This document shows, in pieces, positions 1-9,537 of a stretch of 58,134 bases of DNA. The notes under the pieces were generated by a model, which saw nothing but the letters and a program-made list of their open reading frames with translations, did no database searches and had not been told where the DNA came from. Origin of the DNA: Fredinandcohnia onubensis (GTDB lineage Bacteria; Bacillota; Bacilli; Bacillales; Bacillaceae_L); the NCBI RefSeq assembly GCF_002734285.1, contig NZ_NSEA01000016.1, positions 134,251-192,384 of the forward strand, given 5' to 3'. Position 1 is the first letter of the stretch, and every line of letters begins with the position of its first letter. The position numbers were made by a program, and so were the translations under genes.

Positions 1-240
1 CACGCCTGATTCTGACAGTACGAAAAAGAATTACGATCAGCGAGTCAGAATACACGCCCGATTCTGACAACACAAGCAGGAATTGCAGCCAGCGAGTCTG
101 AATACACGCCTGATTCTGACAACACAAGCAGGAATTGCAGCCAGCGAGTCAGAATACGTGGCTGATTCCGACTGCACGAACAGGAATTGCGAGCAGCGAG
201 TCTGAATACATGCCTGATTCTGACTGCATGGGGAAGGAAC
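1..240. repeat. 52-bp tandem repeat, about 4.5 copies
   Basis: Copies begin at 1, 53, 105, 157 and 209, an exact 52-bp period; the last is partial and the array may extend beyond the window edge. Copies 2 and 3 are nearly identical. Each junction brings GTC(A/T)GAAT close to ATTCTGAC, so the first full junction (44-51 with 61-68) can form an 8-bp hairpin. The array has an open frame on the minus strand only because 52-bp copies happen to avoid stops; I do not consider it coding. There are no unique spacers, so it is not CRISPR. Confidence 0.9.
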
Positions 241-321
241 TACCGGCAGTGTGCCCAAATAGGAGAAGGACTTGGACCGAGCGACCAGGATTAGGTTTTT
301 AAATCATTTTTAAATATAGAT

Positions 322-356
322 GTAAAGTTGACTTTACAAAATGTATAGTTTACCAT
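322..356 (+). promoter_or_regulatory. promoter and putative autoregulatory operator of the XRE gene
   Basis: A sigma-A-like promoter TTGACT (328-333), 17-bp spacer, TACCAT (351-356) precedes the small HTH gene. The -35 lies inside a perfect palindrome GTAAAGT-tg-ACTTTAC (322-337), which is where a small XRE repressor would be expected to bind. Autoregulation is inference. Confidence 0.55.
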
Positions 357-391
357 ACAATAAAGGCAGAAACATTTGGAGGATATTGCCA

Positions 392-595
392 ATGGACATT
401 AAAAATCGTGTGAAGGAGCTCCGTGCAAAGCACAATCTTACACAGGGTGCACTTGCTGAAAAAGTGAACGTGACGCGGCAAACGATTGTGGCATTGGAAA
501 AAGGAAGCTATGTACCATCACTATTGCTCGCAATGAATATCGCAAGAACGTTTAACTTGCCAATCGAAAAAATTTTTTATTTGGAGGATGAGTGA
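392..595 (+). CDS. small XRE-family HTH transcriptional regulator
   Basis: A 67-residue protein that is almost only a helix-turn-helix domain. The Cro/C1-type core LTQGALAEKVNVTRQTIVAL lies at about residues 15-34, followed by the usual NLPIEKIFYLEDE tail of the YgzD/YozG-type regulators. ATG 392 is chosen over the upstream in-frame ATG at 341 because GGAGG (378-382) sits 9 bp before it. The downstream membrane protein starts within a few bases of the stop codon, so the two are co-transcribed and probably functionally linked. The promoter carries a palindrome over the -35, suggesting autorepression. Confidence 0.85.
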   Translation: MDIKNRVKELRAKHNLTQGALAEKVNVTRQTIVALEKGSYVPSLLLAMNIARTFNLPIEKIFYLEDE

Positions 596-597
596 AG

Positions 598-1071
598 ATG
601 AGTATTGTTCGTAATGTGATGTATTCGATTGTTTCAATCATGCTTATGGGCTGGGCCTTATCGTCAATGTATTATGCACAAATGGACTTTGCCAAAATCG
701 TAAAAACCAATCAAGAACCACCATGGACCATTGAGGTAAACACGTTACCCATTTTTATCGCAATCATAGTAGGCACTCTTTTTACCATATTTACGTACCC
801 AAAATTAAAAAAGAAACGAAAGTCATGGAAAAACGTATTTTTGTTGCCGACCGAATTTGAAGAAGGAGATGAACGTGAAAAGGAACTCACCGGAAAAGCA
901 TGTCGAGCTTCTTATATCAGTATGTGGTACACATTCCCAATTATCACGAGCCTATTTTTACTCTATCCATTCATCTCAGACAAAGCTCCATACTACCCAA
1001 TAATCTTATTTTTGCTGTATCCATTAATACAGATCATTGCTTATTTTATTTCTTGGAAGAAGAACTACTAG
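598..1071 (+). CDS. four-TM membrane protein paired with XRE regulator
   Basis: A protein of about 157 residues with four hydrophobic segments near residues 5-26, 48-66, 104-125 and 130-150 (from ATG 598), and a basic, charged cytoplasmic stretch (LKKKRKSWK, then EFEEGDEREKE) in the middle. This resembles the DUF2178/DUF3169-like partners often encoded next to short XRE regulators; the exact family is not certain. A GTG at 592 overlaps the previous stop, but the GGAGG at 583-587 is spaced better for ATG 598. Its role is unknown; signalling to the regulator or envelope stress response is conceivable. Confidence 0.7.
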   Translation: MSIVRNVMYSIVSIMLMGWALSSMYYAQMDFAKIVKTNQEPPWTIEVNTLPIFIAIIVGTLFTIFTYPKLKKKRKSWKNVFLLPTEFEEGDEREKELTGKACRASYISMWYTFPIITSLFLLYPFISDKAPYYPIILFLLYPLIQIIAYFISWKKNY

Positions 1072-1188
1072 AAAAATGGTAACGTGGAATAATTGACCTT
1101 ATAACGCACTTCTCGTTCAGGATCACGCAATTAACGTAATTAAAACGCAAAAAAGCGTAACATCACGCAATCCATCCTCTGCACCATC
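1072..1188. other. intergenic stretch with short ACGCAA-type direct repeats
   Basis: AT-rich spacer with repeated (ATC)ACGCAAT and AAACGCAA words at irregular spacing. No open frame, and no promoter I would defend. It looks like a degenerate short tandem repeat similar in style to the arrays at 27775 and 51775. Confidence 0.4.
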
Positions 1189-1217
1189 AAAAAAGGCTTG
1201 GCACCTACGCCAAGCCC
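1189..1217 (-). terminator. terminator of prfA-prmC
   Basis: GGCTTGGC (1195-1202) pairs with GCCAAGCC (1209-1216). On the minus strand the stem is followed by TTTTTT. Confidence 0.85.
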
Positions 1218-1219
1218 TT

Positions 1220-2089
1220 TTAAAAACCTATTTCAGCAAAAACCATACGGTCTTTTCCATTTATGTCGTTAACCACTTCAACTTTTGCTTCAGGAAAAGT
1301 AACACGTAGCATTTGTGCAACATCTTCCCCCTGACCAACACCCACTTCAAAGGCCACTATCCCTCTTTCTTTTAAAACGAGAGGTTTCTCCTTCATAAAT
1401 CGGCGATAGAAATCCAATCCATCTTGGCCACCCACTAAAGCCCGTAGAGGTTCATGATCCTTCACAACCGTTGATAACGTTGCAATATCATCTTCTGGAA
1501 TATATGGTGGATTGGATACAACCACATCGACCTTTTGTCCTTCTTCTATTAACGGTCCTAATAAGTCACCTTCAATAAACCTTACCTTCGCGCCTAACCG
1601 ATCTGCATTTTCCTGCGCCACATCAATAGAAGCCTTTGCAATATCCACTGTCATTACATCTAGTCGATTGTTTTCAAGAGCAAGCGTGATCGATATCGCT
1701 CCACTCCCGGTCCCAACATCCACGACTTTAATCACGTCTGTTGTAGGATACAACCGTCCAATCCTTGCAAGTAACCCTTGAACCAATTCTTCCGTCTCAG
1801 GTCTTGGAATCAAGACTTCCTCATTCACTAAAAATTTACGCCCGTAAAACTCCTCATAGCCCATGATGTGTTGGACTGGAATTCCACTCACCACTTTCTC
1901 GATAGCTGCTACAAACTTCTCCTTCACAGCAGGAGGAAGCTCTTCTCTAATTTCTGCAAGAAGTTGAGCCCGACTTAACTCTAAATAATGACATAACAGC
2001 ATTTCCCCGATATTTTCTTCCCGACCATGTTCCCGTAAAAAAGAAGAAGCCCATTTGAGGGCTTCGAATATTTTATGAAATTCTGCCAT
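1220..2089 (-). CDS. prmC: peptide chain release factor N5-glutamine methyltransferase
   Basis: Methylates the glutamine of the GGQ motif of RF1/RF2 using SAM. At 289 residues it has the family length: an N-terminal helical domain (about 1-85), then a Rossmann methyltransferase domain with the SAM loop GTGSG at 126-130 and the diagnostic NPPY motif at 193-196. Its ATG overlaps the prfA stop codon as TAATG, so it is translationally coupled to its substrate gene prfA. A Rho-independent terminator follows immediately, so prfA-prmC form a two-gene operon. Confidence 0.97.
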   Translation of the reverse strand: MAEFHKIFEALKWASSFLREHGREENIGEMLLCHYLELSRAQLLAEIREELPPAVKEKFVAAIEKVVSGIPVQHIMGYEEFYGRKFLVNEEVLIPRPETEELVQGLLARIGRLYPTTDVIKVVDVGTGSGAISITLALENNRLDVMTVDIAKASIDVAQENADRLGAKVRFIEGDLLGPLIEEGQKVDVVVSNPPYIPEDDIATLSTVVKDHEPLRALVGGQDGLDFYRRFMKEKPLVLKERGIVAFEVGVGQGEDVAQMLRVTFPEAKVEVVNDINGKDRMVFAEIGF

Positions 2090-3156
2090 TATTCGGCTTG
2101 CTCCATTTTTCTTGCTTGGTCTTCCATGATGAGAGCATCAATAACTTCATCAAGTTTCCCTGTTAGGATTTGATCAAGCTTTTGAATCGTTAACCCGATA
2201 CGGTGGTCAGTTACACGGTTTTGTGGGAAATTGTACGTACGGATACGCTCTGAACGGTCACCTGTACCTACGGCTTGTTTACGGTTTTGGTCATATTCCG
2301 CTTGTACTTCCCGTTGGAATTTATCATAAACACGGGCACGCAATACTTTCATTGCTTTTTCCTTGTTTTTGATTTGCGATTTCTCATCCTGACAGGAAAC
2401 TACAGTTCCAGTTGGCAAATGCGTTAAACGAACCGCTGACATTGTGGTGTTAACACTTTGTCCTCCAGGTCCACTGGATGCAAACGTATCGACACGAATA
2501 TCCTTTTCATGAATTTCGACTTCAACCTCTTCTGCTTCAGGTAATACCGCTACAGTTGCAGTTGATGTATGGATACGTCCACCAGACTCTGTTTCAGGTA
2601 CACGTTGCACACGGTGTGCTCCATTTTCGAACTTCAATTTCGAATAAGCACCTTTTCCGCTAATCATAAAGATAATCTCTTTATATCCGCCAACACCAGT
2701 TGAGTTTGTATCCATAACTTCAGTCTTCCAGCCTTGTTGCTCAGCAAAGCGGCTGTACATGCGGTAAAGGTCACCAGCAAATAGCGCAGCCTCATCTCCA
2801 CCTGCAGCTCCGCGAATTTCCATGATAACGTTTTTGTCATCATTCGGATCCTTCGGCAATAGTAACACGTGCAGGCGCTCTTCAAGGTCTTCCATCTGGT
2901 CCTCGAGCTCGTTGATTTCTTCCTTCACCATTTCACGCATCTCTGCATCAAGCTTCTCTTCAAGCATTGCTTTTGCATCGGTTAACTGTTCCTTAACCTC
3001 TTTGTACTCTCTATACTTCTCTACCGTCTCTTGTATATCAGATTGTTCTTTTGAATATTCACGTAGTTTGTTTGTATCACTTACGATATCCGGGTCACTC
3101 AATAGTTCATTTAGTTTTTCATATCGGGCTTCAACAGCCGCTAAACGATCGAACAC
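2089..3156 (-). CDS. prfA: peptide chain release factor 1
   Basis: RF1 recognises UAA/UAG and triggers peptidyl-tRNA hydrolysis. From the chosen start (355 residues) it has the N-terminal coiled helical domain, the codon-recognition tripeptide PET at about 187-189 within [10 protein letters not shown], and the catalytic GGQ at about 231-233. A GTG at 3165 is also in frame, but that GTG is part of the GAGGTG ribosome-binding site. The GTG at 3156, six bases downstream of it, gives [19 protein letters not shown], matching the known N terminus of Bacillus RF1. Followed by overlapping prmC. Confidence 0.97.
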   Translation of the reverse strand: MFDRLAAVEARYEKLNELLSDPDIVSDTNKLREYSKEQSDIQETVEKYREYKEVKEQLTDAKAMLEEKLDAEMREMVKEEINELEDQMEDLEERLHVLLLPKDPNDDKNVIMEIRGAAGGDEAALFAGDLYRMYSRFAEQQGWKTEVMDTNSTGVGGYKEIIFMISGKGAYSKLKFENGAHRVQRVPETESGGRIHTSTATVAVLPEAEEVEVEIHEKDIRVDTFASSGPGGQSVNTTMSAVRLTHLPTGTVVSCQDEKSQIKNKEKAMKVLRARVYDKFQREVQAEYDQNRKQAVGTGDRSERIRTYNFPQNRVTDHRIGLTIQKLDQILTGKLDEVIDALIMEDQARKMEQAE

Positions 3157-3230
3157 GTTCTTCACCTCAAAATTTAGTCCATAACAGTATAATTATAGTA
3201 TAGGGTACCCACATCGTCAAAGCAAATTAC

Positions 3231-3422
3231 AAACGAAAAGCGCAGGCGCCTTGAAAAACGGAACATCGACTAACTACTGCCACGTCCTGTGGCAAACGTC
3301 GATGTCAGCACTTCCTGTGCAAGTCTGACAAGCATAAGAAAAGCTGGCGAGAAGGATGCTTTTTATCCTTCTTGACGGATTGGCTTATGACCTCGAGGGG
3401 CTAGGCGCTGGAGCTAGACACA
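3231..3422. repeat. GC-rich interspersed intergenic repeat with nested hairpins
   Basis: A roughly 190-bp GC-rich island begins AAAAGCGCAGGCGCC and ends GGCGCTGGAGCTAGAC in an otherwise AT-rich gap. It contains nested inverted repeats: ACATCGAC...GTCGATGT enclosing TGCCAC...GTGGCA, then GCAC...GTGC, and AGAAGGAT...ATCCTTCT. I recognise the boundary words as a repeat common between genes in many Bacillus genomes; that is recall, not a search. No ORF. Confidence 0.65.
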
Positions 3423-3524
3423 ATAACCTTATAATCATTCTCTCCCAAATTTCGCTGTCGAATTACAGATATTATGTTGGATTGGTTCTTTCTTTGACGA
3501 AAAGGTTCTAGTTTTGTCTAGACG

Positions 3525-3553
3525 GAAGGATTTTATCGATAAAAGGAGAATCG
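3525..3553 (+). promoter_or_regulatory. sigma-H-type promoter for racA
   Basis: GAAGGATTT (3525-3533) matches the sigma-H -35 consensus RNAGGAWWW at every position. After 11 bp comes GGAGAATCG (3545-3553), which keeps the GAAT-type -10 core RNNGAAT. racA is a sigma-H gene in B. subtilis, so the position fits. Confidence 0.65.
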
Positions 3554-3622
3554 TAGTAGTAGATAAAGAATCGGAAGAAAGACAGTGAATATAAAAACAG
3601 AGAAATAGGGGGATTGATTGGT

Positions 3623-4138
3623 GTGAATACTGCGCAGTTCGCGAAAAAATTGGGGGTATCAACAAAAACGGTTCGGAAATGGATTAAAATCTTTAATTTA
3701 CAATGTGCGAAAAACGAATACGGACACTATGTATTTGAGGAAACAGATTTTCCACTATTCGAAGGAATACGGAATCAAGTGAAATCTGGTGTCCCTTCTG
3801 ATAAAATCGAATTATCGACACCAGCGCCTAGGAAGGGGACCGCACGGAAAATGGTTCAAGCATCAGATAAAACACTCTCAGAAAAGCTAAACACAATCAT
3901 GGATCGAATTAAAGAAAACGAAAGACAAATTCAAGAAAAAGCGAGTGACGTTGTTTCCTATCAGCTTCTTCAACATCGCAAGGAAATTGATGAACTACAG
4001 AAGAGGATGCAAAAGATGGAGGACTATATCGAACAGCTTGAAAGAGAAAAGGAAGAGCTACAAAAACAAACTGCCATTACACTCGAAAAAGTAGAAGGTT
4101 CAAGAAAACGTAAAAGAGTCCTAGGATTCCTCTTTTAA
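3623..4138 (+). CDS. racA: chromosome-anchoring protein RacA
   Basis: About 171 residues. The N terminus is a MerR-like winged HTH (AQFAKKLGVSTKTVRKWIK, about residues 3-21; GHYVF wing about 38-42). A basic linker follows (about 60-85), then a long coiled coil (about 88-158, heptads rich in E, K, Q, L) and a basic C terminus RKRKRV. This is the layout of RacA, which bridges centromere-like DNA near the origin to DivIVA at the cell pole during sporulation. The GTG at 3623 is preferred over TTG 3614 because AGGGGG (3607-3612) is spaced for it and the result begins MNTAQ like the relative. A sigma-H promoter lies upstream and a terminator follows. Confidence 0.85.
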   Translation: MNTAQFAKKLGVSTKTVRKWIKIFNLQCAKNEYGHYVFEETDFPLFEGIRNQVKSGVPSDKIELSTPAPRKGTARKMVQASDKTLSEKLNTIMDRIKENERQIQEKASDVVSYQLLQHRKEIDELQKRMQKMEDYIEQLEREKEELQKQTAITLEKVEGSRKRKRVLGFLF

Positions 4139-4168
4139 GATCAGGACAATCAAACCTGGTCTTTTTTT
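4139..4168 (+). terminator. racA terminator
   Basis: GATCAGG (4139-4145) pairs with CCTGGTC (4155-4161), followed by seven T. Confidence 0.85.
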
Positions 4169-4180
4169 ATGCCCGAAAAG

Positions 4181-4204
4181 AAAAAGCACCCCCATCAGGA
4201 GCGC
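4181..4204 (-). terminator. tdk terminator
   Basis: On the minus strand GCGCTCC pairs with GGGGGTGC allowing G-U pairs (4186-4192 with 4198-4204), then TTTTT. It lies directly after the tdk stop. Confidence 0.65.
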
Positions 4205-4205
4205 C

Positions 4206-4826
4206 TTATAATTTCAATGTATCCTTTTGAACAGCAGCTTGCAATAATGGTTTTCCTGGTACTTCATGATGGTGACGGCAACGTGGCTCATATGACTCCG
4301 AAGCACCTACTAAAATAATTGGATCATCATAGGATGCAGGTTGTCCATTAATCAGGCGTTGTGTTCTGCTTGATGGTGAACCACAGACTGAACAAACCGC
4401 CTGTAATTTAGTAACGAGCTCAGCTAGCGAAAGTAGCTCAGGCACTTTCCCAAATGGCTCTCCTCGGAAATCTTGGTCCAAGCCAGCAACGATTACACGA
4501 TGGCCACGATTTGCAAGTGTTTGAACCACTTCTACAATCTCATCATCAAAAAATTGAACTTCATCAATTGCAACTACATCTGTATCCGCAGAGACCTCTT
4601 TTAAAAGATCAGCTGAGGTTGCAACTGGTTTTGCTATAAACGATGAACCATTATGCGACACAACGGAATTTTCACTATATCGATTATCTATTTGAGGCTT
4701 AAACACCTGAACGGATTGTCTTGCGAATTCAGTACGACGTACACGTCGAATCAGTTCTTCGGATTTTCCTGAAAACATGCTTCCACAAATTACTTCAAGC
4801 CAGCCACTTTGCTTCATAATATACAT
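4206..4826 (-). CDS. tdk: thymidine kinase
   Basis: Type II thymidine kinase, phosphorylating thymidine with ATP in the salvage pathway. 206 residues, with P-loop GSMFSGKS at 15-22, the catalytic DEVQFF motif at 88-93 (Glu89), and a zinc-binding lasso region with C145-x2-C148 and CRHHH at 183-187. ATG 4826 is preceded by AAAGGAG at 11 bp and gives the [20 protein letters not shown] start seen in Bacillus Tdk. Single gene flanked by its own terminator and that of rpmE. Confidence 0.95.
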   Translation of the reverse strand: MYIMKQSGWLEVICGSMFSGKSEELIRRVRRTEFARQSVQVFKPQIDNRYSENSVVSHNGSSFIAKPVATSADLLKEVSADTDVVAIDEVQFFDDEIVEVVQTLANRGHRVIVAGLDQDFRGEPFGKVPELLSLAELVTKLQAVCSVCGSPSSRTQRLINGQPASYDDPIILVGASESYEPRCRHHHEVPGKPLLQAAVQKDTLKL

Positions 4827-4947
4827 GAAACGAAAGTCTCCTTTCCTCGGGTTGTTTCTACCGAGCCAACTAATTGACTATGGGTTTGAGGATTTTTTTT
4901 AAGAGGTAAGTATCTATAATTGCGAGAAAAAATAGGTTTAGTAGCAA

Positions 4948-4979
4948 AAAAAACAGGCAAGAAGAAAAAACTTGCCTGT
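4948..4979 (-). terminator. rpmE terminator
   Basis: ACAGGCAAG (4953-4961) pairs with CTTGCCTGT (4971-4979); runs of T on the minus strand after the stem (4945-4952 as A on the plus strand) and TTTTT on the plus side make it possibly bidirectional. Confidence 0.85.
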
Positions 4980-4999
4980 TTTTGGCTTTCAAACCGATA

Positions 5000-5200
5000 T
5001 TATTTAATACCGTATTTTTTGTTGAATTTATCTACACGTCCACCTGCATCAGCGAACTTCTGACGGCCTGTATAGAATGGGTGACACTCTGAGCAAACCT
5101 CAACGCGGATCCCTTCTTTTACAGAACCAGTTTCAAATTCGTTTCCACAAGCACATTTCACCATAACTTTTTTGTAGTTTGGATGAATTCCTGATTTCAT
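5000..5200 (-). CDS. rpmE: 50S ribosomal protein L31, zinc-binding form
   Basis: 66 residues from ATG 5200, with a Shine-Dalgarno AAGGAG spaced 9 bp. An in-frame ATG at 5209 overlaps the spacing region and is rejected. Cysteines at 16, 18, 36 and 39 (KCACG and CSEC) mark the C+ (zinc-containing) L31 rather than the zinc-independent L31B. It therefore also acts as a zinc reserve; Zur-controlled replacement by L31B would be expected from known Bacillus biology. The HPFYTGRQ signature is present. Confidence 0.97.
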   Translation of the reverse strand: MKSGIHPNYKKVMVKCACGNEFETGSVKEGIRVEVCSECHPFYTGRQKFADAGGRVDKFNKKYGIK

Positions 5201-5405
5201 TCGTCTCATCTCCTTCCGCCCTGAATCATTGATCGAAACAGAGTTACGTTTTAGCTATCATTTTAAATACCTAAAACGCACATGTTGAAATTATAACAAG
5301 TGAATCACTGAATTGCAACTTAATCCTGCTGTTAAAAATCGCCAATTCGCAATATTTTTTCAAACACAAATTTGAAGCAGTCACAAGCTTTAGTGTGTAT
5401 TTACC

Positions 5406-6698
5406 TTACGAATCAGAACGATTGCCGCTTCTTCTAGCAGCTGCCGCTTTCTTTTCTGCCTCAAGCATTTCAAAGAACTCTGCATTTGTTTTAGTTTGCT
5501 TAAGTCGACGTAAAAATTTCTCAGCAAAATCTGGAGAATCTGACATTGCTTTTCGAATTGCCCAAATTTTATCCAGCTTGTCTTTTTCGATAAGTAGTTC
5601 TTCTTTTCTTGTACCAGAACGACGAATATCGATCGCAGGGAAAATACGTCTTTCTGCGAGTGAACGATCAAGGTGAAGCTCCATGTTACCAGTACCTTTG
5701 AATTCCTCATAGATTACGTCATCCATACGCGAACCTGTGTCAACAAGTGCAGTCGCTAAAATGGTTAAGCTTCCGCCCTCTTCAATATTTCTCGCTGCCC
5801 CAAAGAAACGCTTTGGACGGTGGAATGCAGCAGGGTCAATACCCCCTGATAATGTACGTCCACTTGGCGGGATGACAAGGTTATATGCTCTTGCTAGACG
5901 AGTAATACTATCCATTAAGATAATGACATCGCGTTTGTGCTCAACAAGACGCATAGCCCTTTCTAATACAAGTTCAGCAACCTTAATATGGTTTTCAGGA
6001 ACCTCATCAAAAGTAGAACTTACAACATCCCCTGCTACTGAGCGTTCGATGTCTGTAACTTCTTCTGGGCGCTCGTCGATTAATAATACGATCAGCTCAG
6101 CCTCTGGATGGTTCGTTGTAATGCTGTTTGCAATTTCCTTAATCAGCATCGTTTTACCAGCCTTTGGAGGCGCCACAATTAATCCACGTTGTCCGAAACC
6201 AACCGGTGCTAAAATGTCCATAATTCGAGTTGAAATATGATTTGGCTTGGTTTCTAAGATAACTTGACGATCAGGATATAAAGGTGTTAGACCTGGGAAG
6301 TGAACACGTTCCTTTGCTGATTCTGGATCATCGCCGTTAACAGCCTCCACGTGAAGTAGTCCATAATAACGTTCATTTTCCTTTGGAGGACGCACTTTAC
6401 CTGATACCTTATCCCCGTTTCTTAAGTCAAAACGACGGATTTGGGATGCAGAAATATAGATATCCTCAGACGATGGAGAATAGTTGATTGGACGAAGGAA
6501 TCCGAATCCTTCTGATTGGATAATTTCTAGAACACCTTCCATAAATAAAAGGCCGTCCTGCTCTGCCCGTGCTTTTAAGATTGCAAAAATCAATTCTTTC
6601 TTCGTTAACTTGCTATAATAAGAAACCTTAAATTCACGTGCTAATTCGTATAATTCTTTTAGCTTCATGTTTTCTAGGCTTGAAATTGTAATACTCAT
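5406..6698 (-). CDS. rho: transcription termination factor Rho
   Basis: 430 residues. N-terminal Rho-N helix bundle (about 1-45), cold-shock-like RNA-binding domain with GFGFLRP (64-70), then the RecA-type ATPase with Walker A APPKAGKT (176-183) and Walker B VIILMDS (near 262), and the Q/R-loop region further on. Hexameric RNA helicase that ends transcription at Rho-dependent sites. The start is ATG 6698; its ribosome-binding site GAGTGGTG is weak. No clear intrinsic terminator follows the gene. Confidence 0.97.
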   Translation of the reverse strand: MSITISSLENMKLKELYELAREFKVSYYSKLTKKELIFAILKARAEQDGLLFMEGVLEIIQSEGFGFLRPINYSPSSEDIYISASQIRRFDLRNGDKVSGKVRPPKENERYYGLLHVEAVNGDDPESAKERVHFPGLTPLYPDRQVILETKPNHISTRIMDILAPVGFGQRGLIVAPPKAGKTMLIKEIANSITTNHPEAELIVLLIDERPEEVTDIERSVAGDVVSSTFDEVPENHIKVAELVLERAMRLVEHKRDVIILMDSITRLARAYNLVIPPSGRTLSGGIDPAAFHRPKRFFGAARNIEEGGSLTILATALVDTGSRMDDVIYEEFKGTGNMELHLDRSLAERRIFPAIDIRRSGTRKEELLIEKDKLDKIWAIRKAMSDSPDFAEKFLRRLKQTKTNAEFFEMLEAEKKAAAARRSGNRSDS

Positions 6699-7104
6699 TC
6701 GTACACCACTCTTTTTCTAGTTTAAAATGATTTCTACTTACTCGTAAATGCTCTCCAATTGATTTGGTTATGACGCCCGCCAAAGCGCATTTGATGATTG
6801 GTTCATTCGTCCATTATATAAAAGCGTTTTCGCACTTTTCTCTTACGCAACAAGAGATAGATGAAACATTTTATATGTAACGGTATGGATTAAATGATAA
6901 AGAAGCATTATGAGGATTGCATAGAAGTTTTACCGCGGTACTCATTTTTGTTTAGGAAATTGGAATCCCTATTCATGAATTAATTGAAGTTTAAATAGTC
7001 TTCTTTATTTTACCCTATTCTTGTATTTTTAATCAATACCATTATTTTGATAGAGTTTGAAGTTTCGGGGTCAAAAAGCTGTTTAGCTAATACACGTATG
7101 GGTA
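6699..7104. other. rho leader / rho-glpX intergenic region
   Basis: About 400 AT-rich bases with no ORF. On the minus strand a -10-like TATAAT (plus 6813-6818) could start a leader of about 110 nt for rho, but I see no good -35. Rho of B. subtilis is autogenously controlled through its leader, so a long leader is plausible. No riboswitch recognised. Confidence 0.3.
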
Positions 7105-7142
7105 AAAGTAAACAAGAGAAGCGAGTACAAAGACTCGCCTCT
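7105..7142 (-). terminator. glpX terminator
   Basis: AGAAGCGAGT (7117-7126) pairs with ACTCGCCTCT (7133-7142); on the minus strand the stem is followed by TTGTTTACTTTT. Confidence 0.8.
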
Positions 7143-7145
7143 ACT

Positions 7146-8108
7146 TTATTTCATTACTAGATTGGGCTTTTTCTTTAAGCTGTGTCTACCATCTATGAAT
7201 CTAACAGTTCCTGATTTCGCACGCATAACAAGTGAATGAGTGGTTCCGATTGATCCCTTAAACTGCACTCCACGTAATAGCTCACCATCTGTGACACCTG
7301 TTGCTGCAAAAATCGCGTCATCTCCACTAACTAAATCTTCCATTTTAAGAATTTTTGAAACATCTAGTCCCATTTTGATGCAACGAGCAATCTCTTCATC
7401 GTTTTGAGGTAGAAGCTTACCTTGAATTTCGCCACCTAGACATTTCAATGCAACTGCTGAAAGAACACCTTCCGGGGCACCGCCTGAACCAAATAAAATG
7501 TCTACACCCGTATGGTCAAATGCTGTATTAATGGCACCCGCAACGTCACCATCATCGATTAACTTGATTCGAGCTCCTGCTTCACGAAGCTGTGAAATGA
7601 TGTGCTCGTGTCTTGGACGGTTTAAAACCGTTGCTACGACATCTTCAATGTCCTTATTTTTCGCTCTTGCTACTGCTTTAAGGTTATCGATTATCGGTGC
7701 GTTAATATCGATTAATCCAACCGCTTCAGGGCCGACTGCGATTTTTTCCATATACATATCTGGGGCATGAAGTAAGTTGCCATGGTCTGCAACTGCTAGA
7801 ACAGAAAGTGCGTTCCATCCTCCTGAAGCCACGATATTGGTTCCTTCAACTGGATCCACTGCTACGTCAACTCTTGGACCATAGCCGTTTCCAAGCTTTT
7901 CGCCAATATATAGCATTGGAGCCTCGTCCATTTCTCCTTCTCCAATGACAACTTGTCCCTTCATTGGAATCGTGTCAAACACATCTCGCATCGCAGAAGT
8001 TGCTGCTCCATCTGCTTCATCCTTTTTACCGCGACCCATCCAACGAGCTGATGCTAATGCCGCTGCTTCTGTTACACGTACAAGCTCCATCGATAAGCTT
8101 CTTTCCAC
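7146..8108 (-). CDS. glpX: class II fructose-1,6-bisphosphatase
   Basis: Hydrolyses fructose-1,6-bisphosphate to fructose-6-phosphate in gluconeogenesis. 320 residues, with the GlpX metal-binding signatures EGEMDEAP (57-64) and DPVEGTN (85-91). The start is GTG 8108 with GGGGGAAGAGA upstream; [20 protein letters not shown] matches the family N terminus. It stands between rho and murA, with its own terminator, as in other Bacillus. Together with fba at 10222 it supplies the reversible lower gluconeogenic steps. Confidence 0.96.
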   Translation of the reverse strand: MERSLSMELVRVTEAAALASARWMGRGKKDEADGAATSAMRDVFDTIPMKGQVVIGEGEMDEAPMLYIGEKLGNGYGPRVDVAVDPVEGTNIVASGGWNALSVLAVADHGNLLHAPDMYMEKIAVGPEAVGLIDINAPIIDNLKAVARAKNKDIEDVVATVLNRPRHEHIISQLREAGARIKLIDDGDVAGAINTAFDHTGVDILFGSGGAPEGVLSAVALKCLGGEIQGKLLPQNDEEIARCIKMGLDVSKILKMEDLVSGDDAIFAATGVTDGELLRGVQFKGSIGTTHSLVMRAKSGTVRFIDGRHSLKKKPNLVMK

Positions 8109-8204
8109 ACTCTCTTCCCCCTAGCTAATAATTTGATTCTATTTTTTCACATAACCTTTACATAACAAAAACGTCTTCTCTCTACTTTTCTTTATAAGGA
8201 TACA

Positions 8205-8234
8205 TGAAAACTCCCACTTTTTGTAGTGGGAGTT
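8205..8234 (-). terminator. murA terminator
   Basis: AACTCCCACT (8209-8218) pairs with AGTGGGAGTT (8225-8234); a T-rich tail follows on the minus strand. Confidence 0.85.
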
Positions 8235-8250
8235 TGAATTTTCTATCCAA

Positions 8251-9537
8251 TTACGAATTTTGGAGTTGTTCAATTTCTTCTTCTGTTAGGCTTTCTCTCC
8301 AAATAGTTGCACCTAAGCCTGTTAGTTTTTCTTCTAAATGACTATAGCCACGGTCGATATGCTCAAGGCCAGTAATTTCAGTTACACCTTCTGCCATTAA
8401 CCCAGCAACAACTAGTGCAGCACCTGCACGTAAATCACTTGCTTTGACCTTTGCACCTTGAAGCTGAACAGGTCCGGTGACGATCGCTGAACGGCCTTCA
8501 ACTTTAATTTGAGCATTCATACGACGAAGCTCATCGATATGCTTAAATCTTGCACCATAAATCGTATCTGTTACAACGCCTGTTCCACTTGCTTTTGTTA
8601 GCAAGGATGTAAAAGGCTGCTGGAGGTCAGTCGGAAACCCTGGATAAACCAGTGTCTTGATATCAACAGACTTTAAGTTCTTATTACCAGCAATCCAAAT
8701 TTGGTCGTCACTTGTTTCAACCGAAACACCCATCTCACGGAATTTGGCAATCAGTGATTCCAAGTGAAGTGGGATAACATTATCAATTAATACACCTTCA
8801 CCCATTGCGGCACCGATAATCATATATGTACCAGCTTCAATGCGGTCAGGAATAATCGTATGGCGGCAGCCTTGTAGAGAATCTACGCCATCAATACGGA
8901 TGACATCTGTTCCGGCTCCCTTAATTTTTGCCCCCATGCTTGTTAATAATGTTGCAACATCAATAATTTCAGGTTCTTTTGCCGCATTTTCAATGACAGT
9001 ACGACCTTTAGCACGCACTGCTGCTAACATGATATTAATGGTTGCTCCGACACTCACAACATCAAGGTAAATGCGGGCACCTCTTAACTCGTCAGCACGA
9101 AGATAGATTGCACCTTGCTCATTGGTCACCTTAGCCCCAAGTGCTTCGAAGCCTTTAATATGCTGGTCAATTGGTCGTGGTCCTAGGTGACATCCACCTG
9201 GTAGACCAATTACTGCCTTTTTAAAACGACCAAGCATTGCCCCCATTAAATAATAGGATGCACGAAGTTTTTTGACTTTACCATTTGGTAGTGGCATTGA
9301 GACAATATTTGACGGGTCAACATAAATTTCTTCTTTACTTATTGATACGTGGCCACCAATTTCTTCAAGCAAATCACCTAAAATTTGCACGTCAGAAATA
9401 TCTGGTAGTCCCTCAATTGTTACTGGCGTTTCTGCTAGGATTGTTGCTGGAATGAGGGCAACTGCACTATTCTTTGCCCCGCTGATTTTTACAGATCCTT
9501 TTAGTGGATAACCGCCTGCTATTTTTAGTTTTTCCAT
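8251..9537 (-). CDS. murA: UDP-N-acetylglucosamine 1-carboxyvinyltransferase (second Bacillus paralogue, MurAB/MurZ type)
   Basis: First committed step of peptidoglycan precursor synthesis: transfers enolpyruvate from PEP to UDP-GlcNAc. 428 residues from ATG 9537, which has GGGAG six bases upstream; an in-frame start at 9594 would add 19 residues absent from the family. The catalytic, fosfomycin-targeted Cys116 lies in [12 protein letters not shown] and the KN pair at 22-23 in [11 protein letters not shown]. Position between glpX and fba is that of the Bacillus murAB (murZ) gene rather than murAA. Confidence 0.95.
   Translation of the reverse strand: MEKLKIAGGYPLKGSVKISGAKNSAVALIPATILAETPVTIEGLPDISDVQILGDLLEEIGGHVSISKEEIYVDPSNIVSMPLPNGKVKKLRASYYLMGAMLGRFKKAVIGLPGGCHLGPRPIDQHIKGFEALGAKVTNEQGAIYLRADELRGARIYLDVVSVGATINIMLAAVRAKGRTVIENAAKEPEIIDVATLLTSMGAKIKGAGTDVIRIDGVDSLQGCRHTIIPDRIEAGTYMIIGAAMGEGVLIDNVIPLHLESLIAKFREMGVSVETSDDQIWIAGNKNLKSVDIKTLVYPGFPTDLQQPFTSLLTKASGTGVVTDTIYGARFKHIDELRRMNAQIKVEGRSAIVTGPVQLQGAKVKASDLRAGAALVVAGLMAEGVTEITGLEHIDRGYSHLEEKLTGLGATIWRESLTEEEIEQLQNS

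Noticed and set aside
1-240. CRISPR array
   Set aside because: Contiguous 52-bp copies with no unique spacers and no cas genes in the window.
37-258. Minus-strand open frame of 73 codons over the 52-bp repeat
   Set aside because: It is a by-product of the tandem repeat, lacks a ribosome-binding site and has Cys-rich repetitive low-complexity content unlike real proteins.
5390-5710. Minus-strand 106-codon frame inside rho
   Set aside because: Out-of-frame shadow of the well-supported Rho coding sequence.
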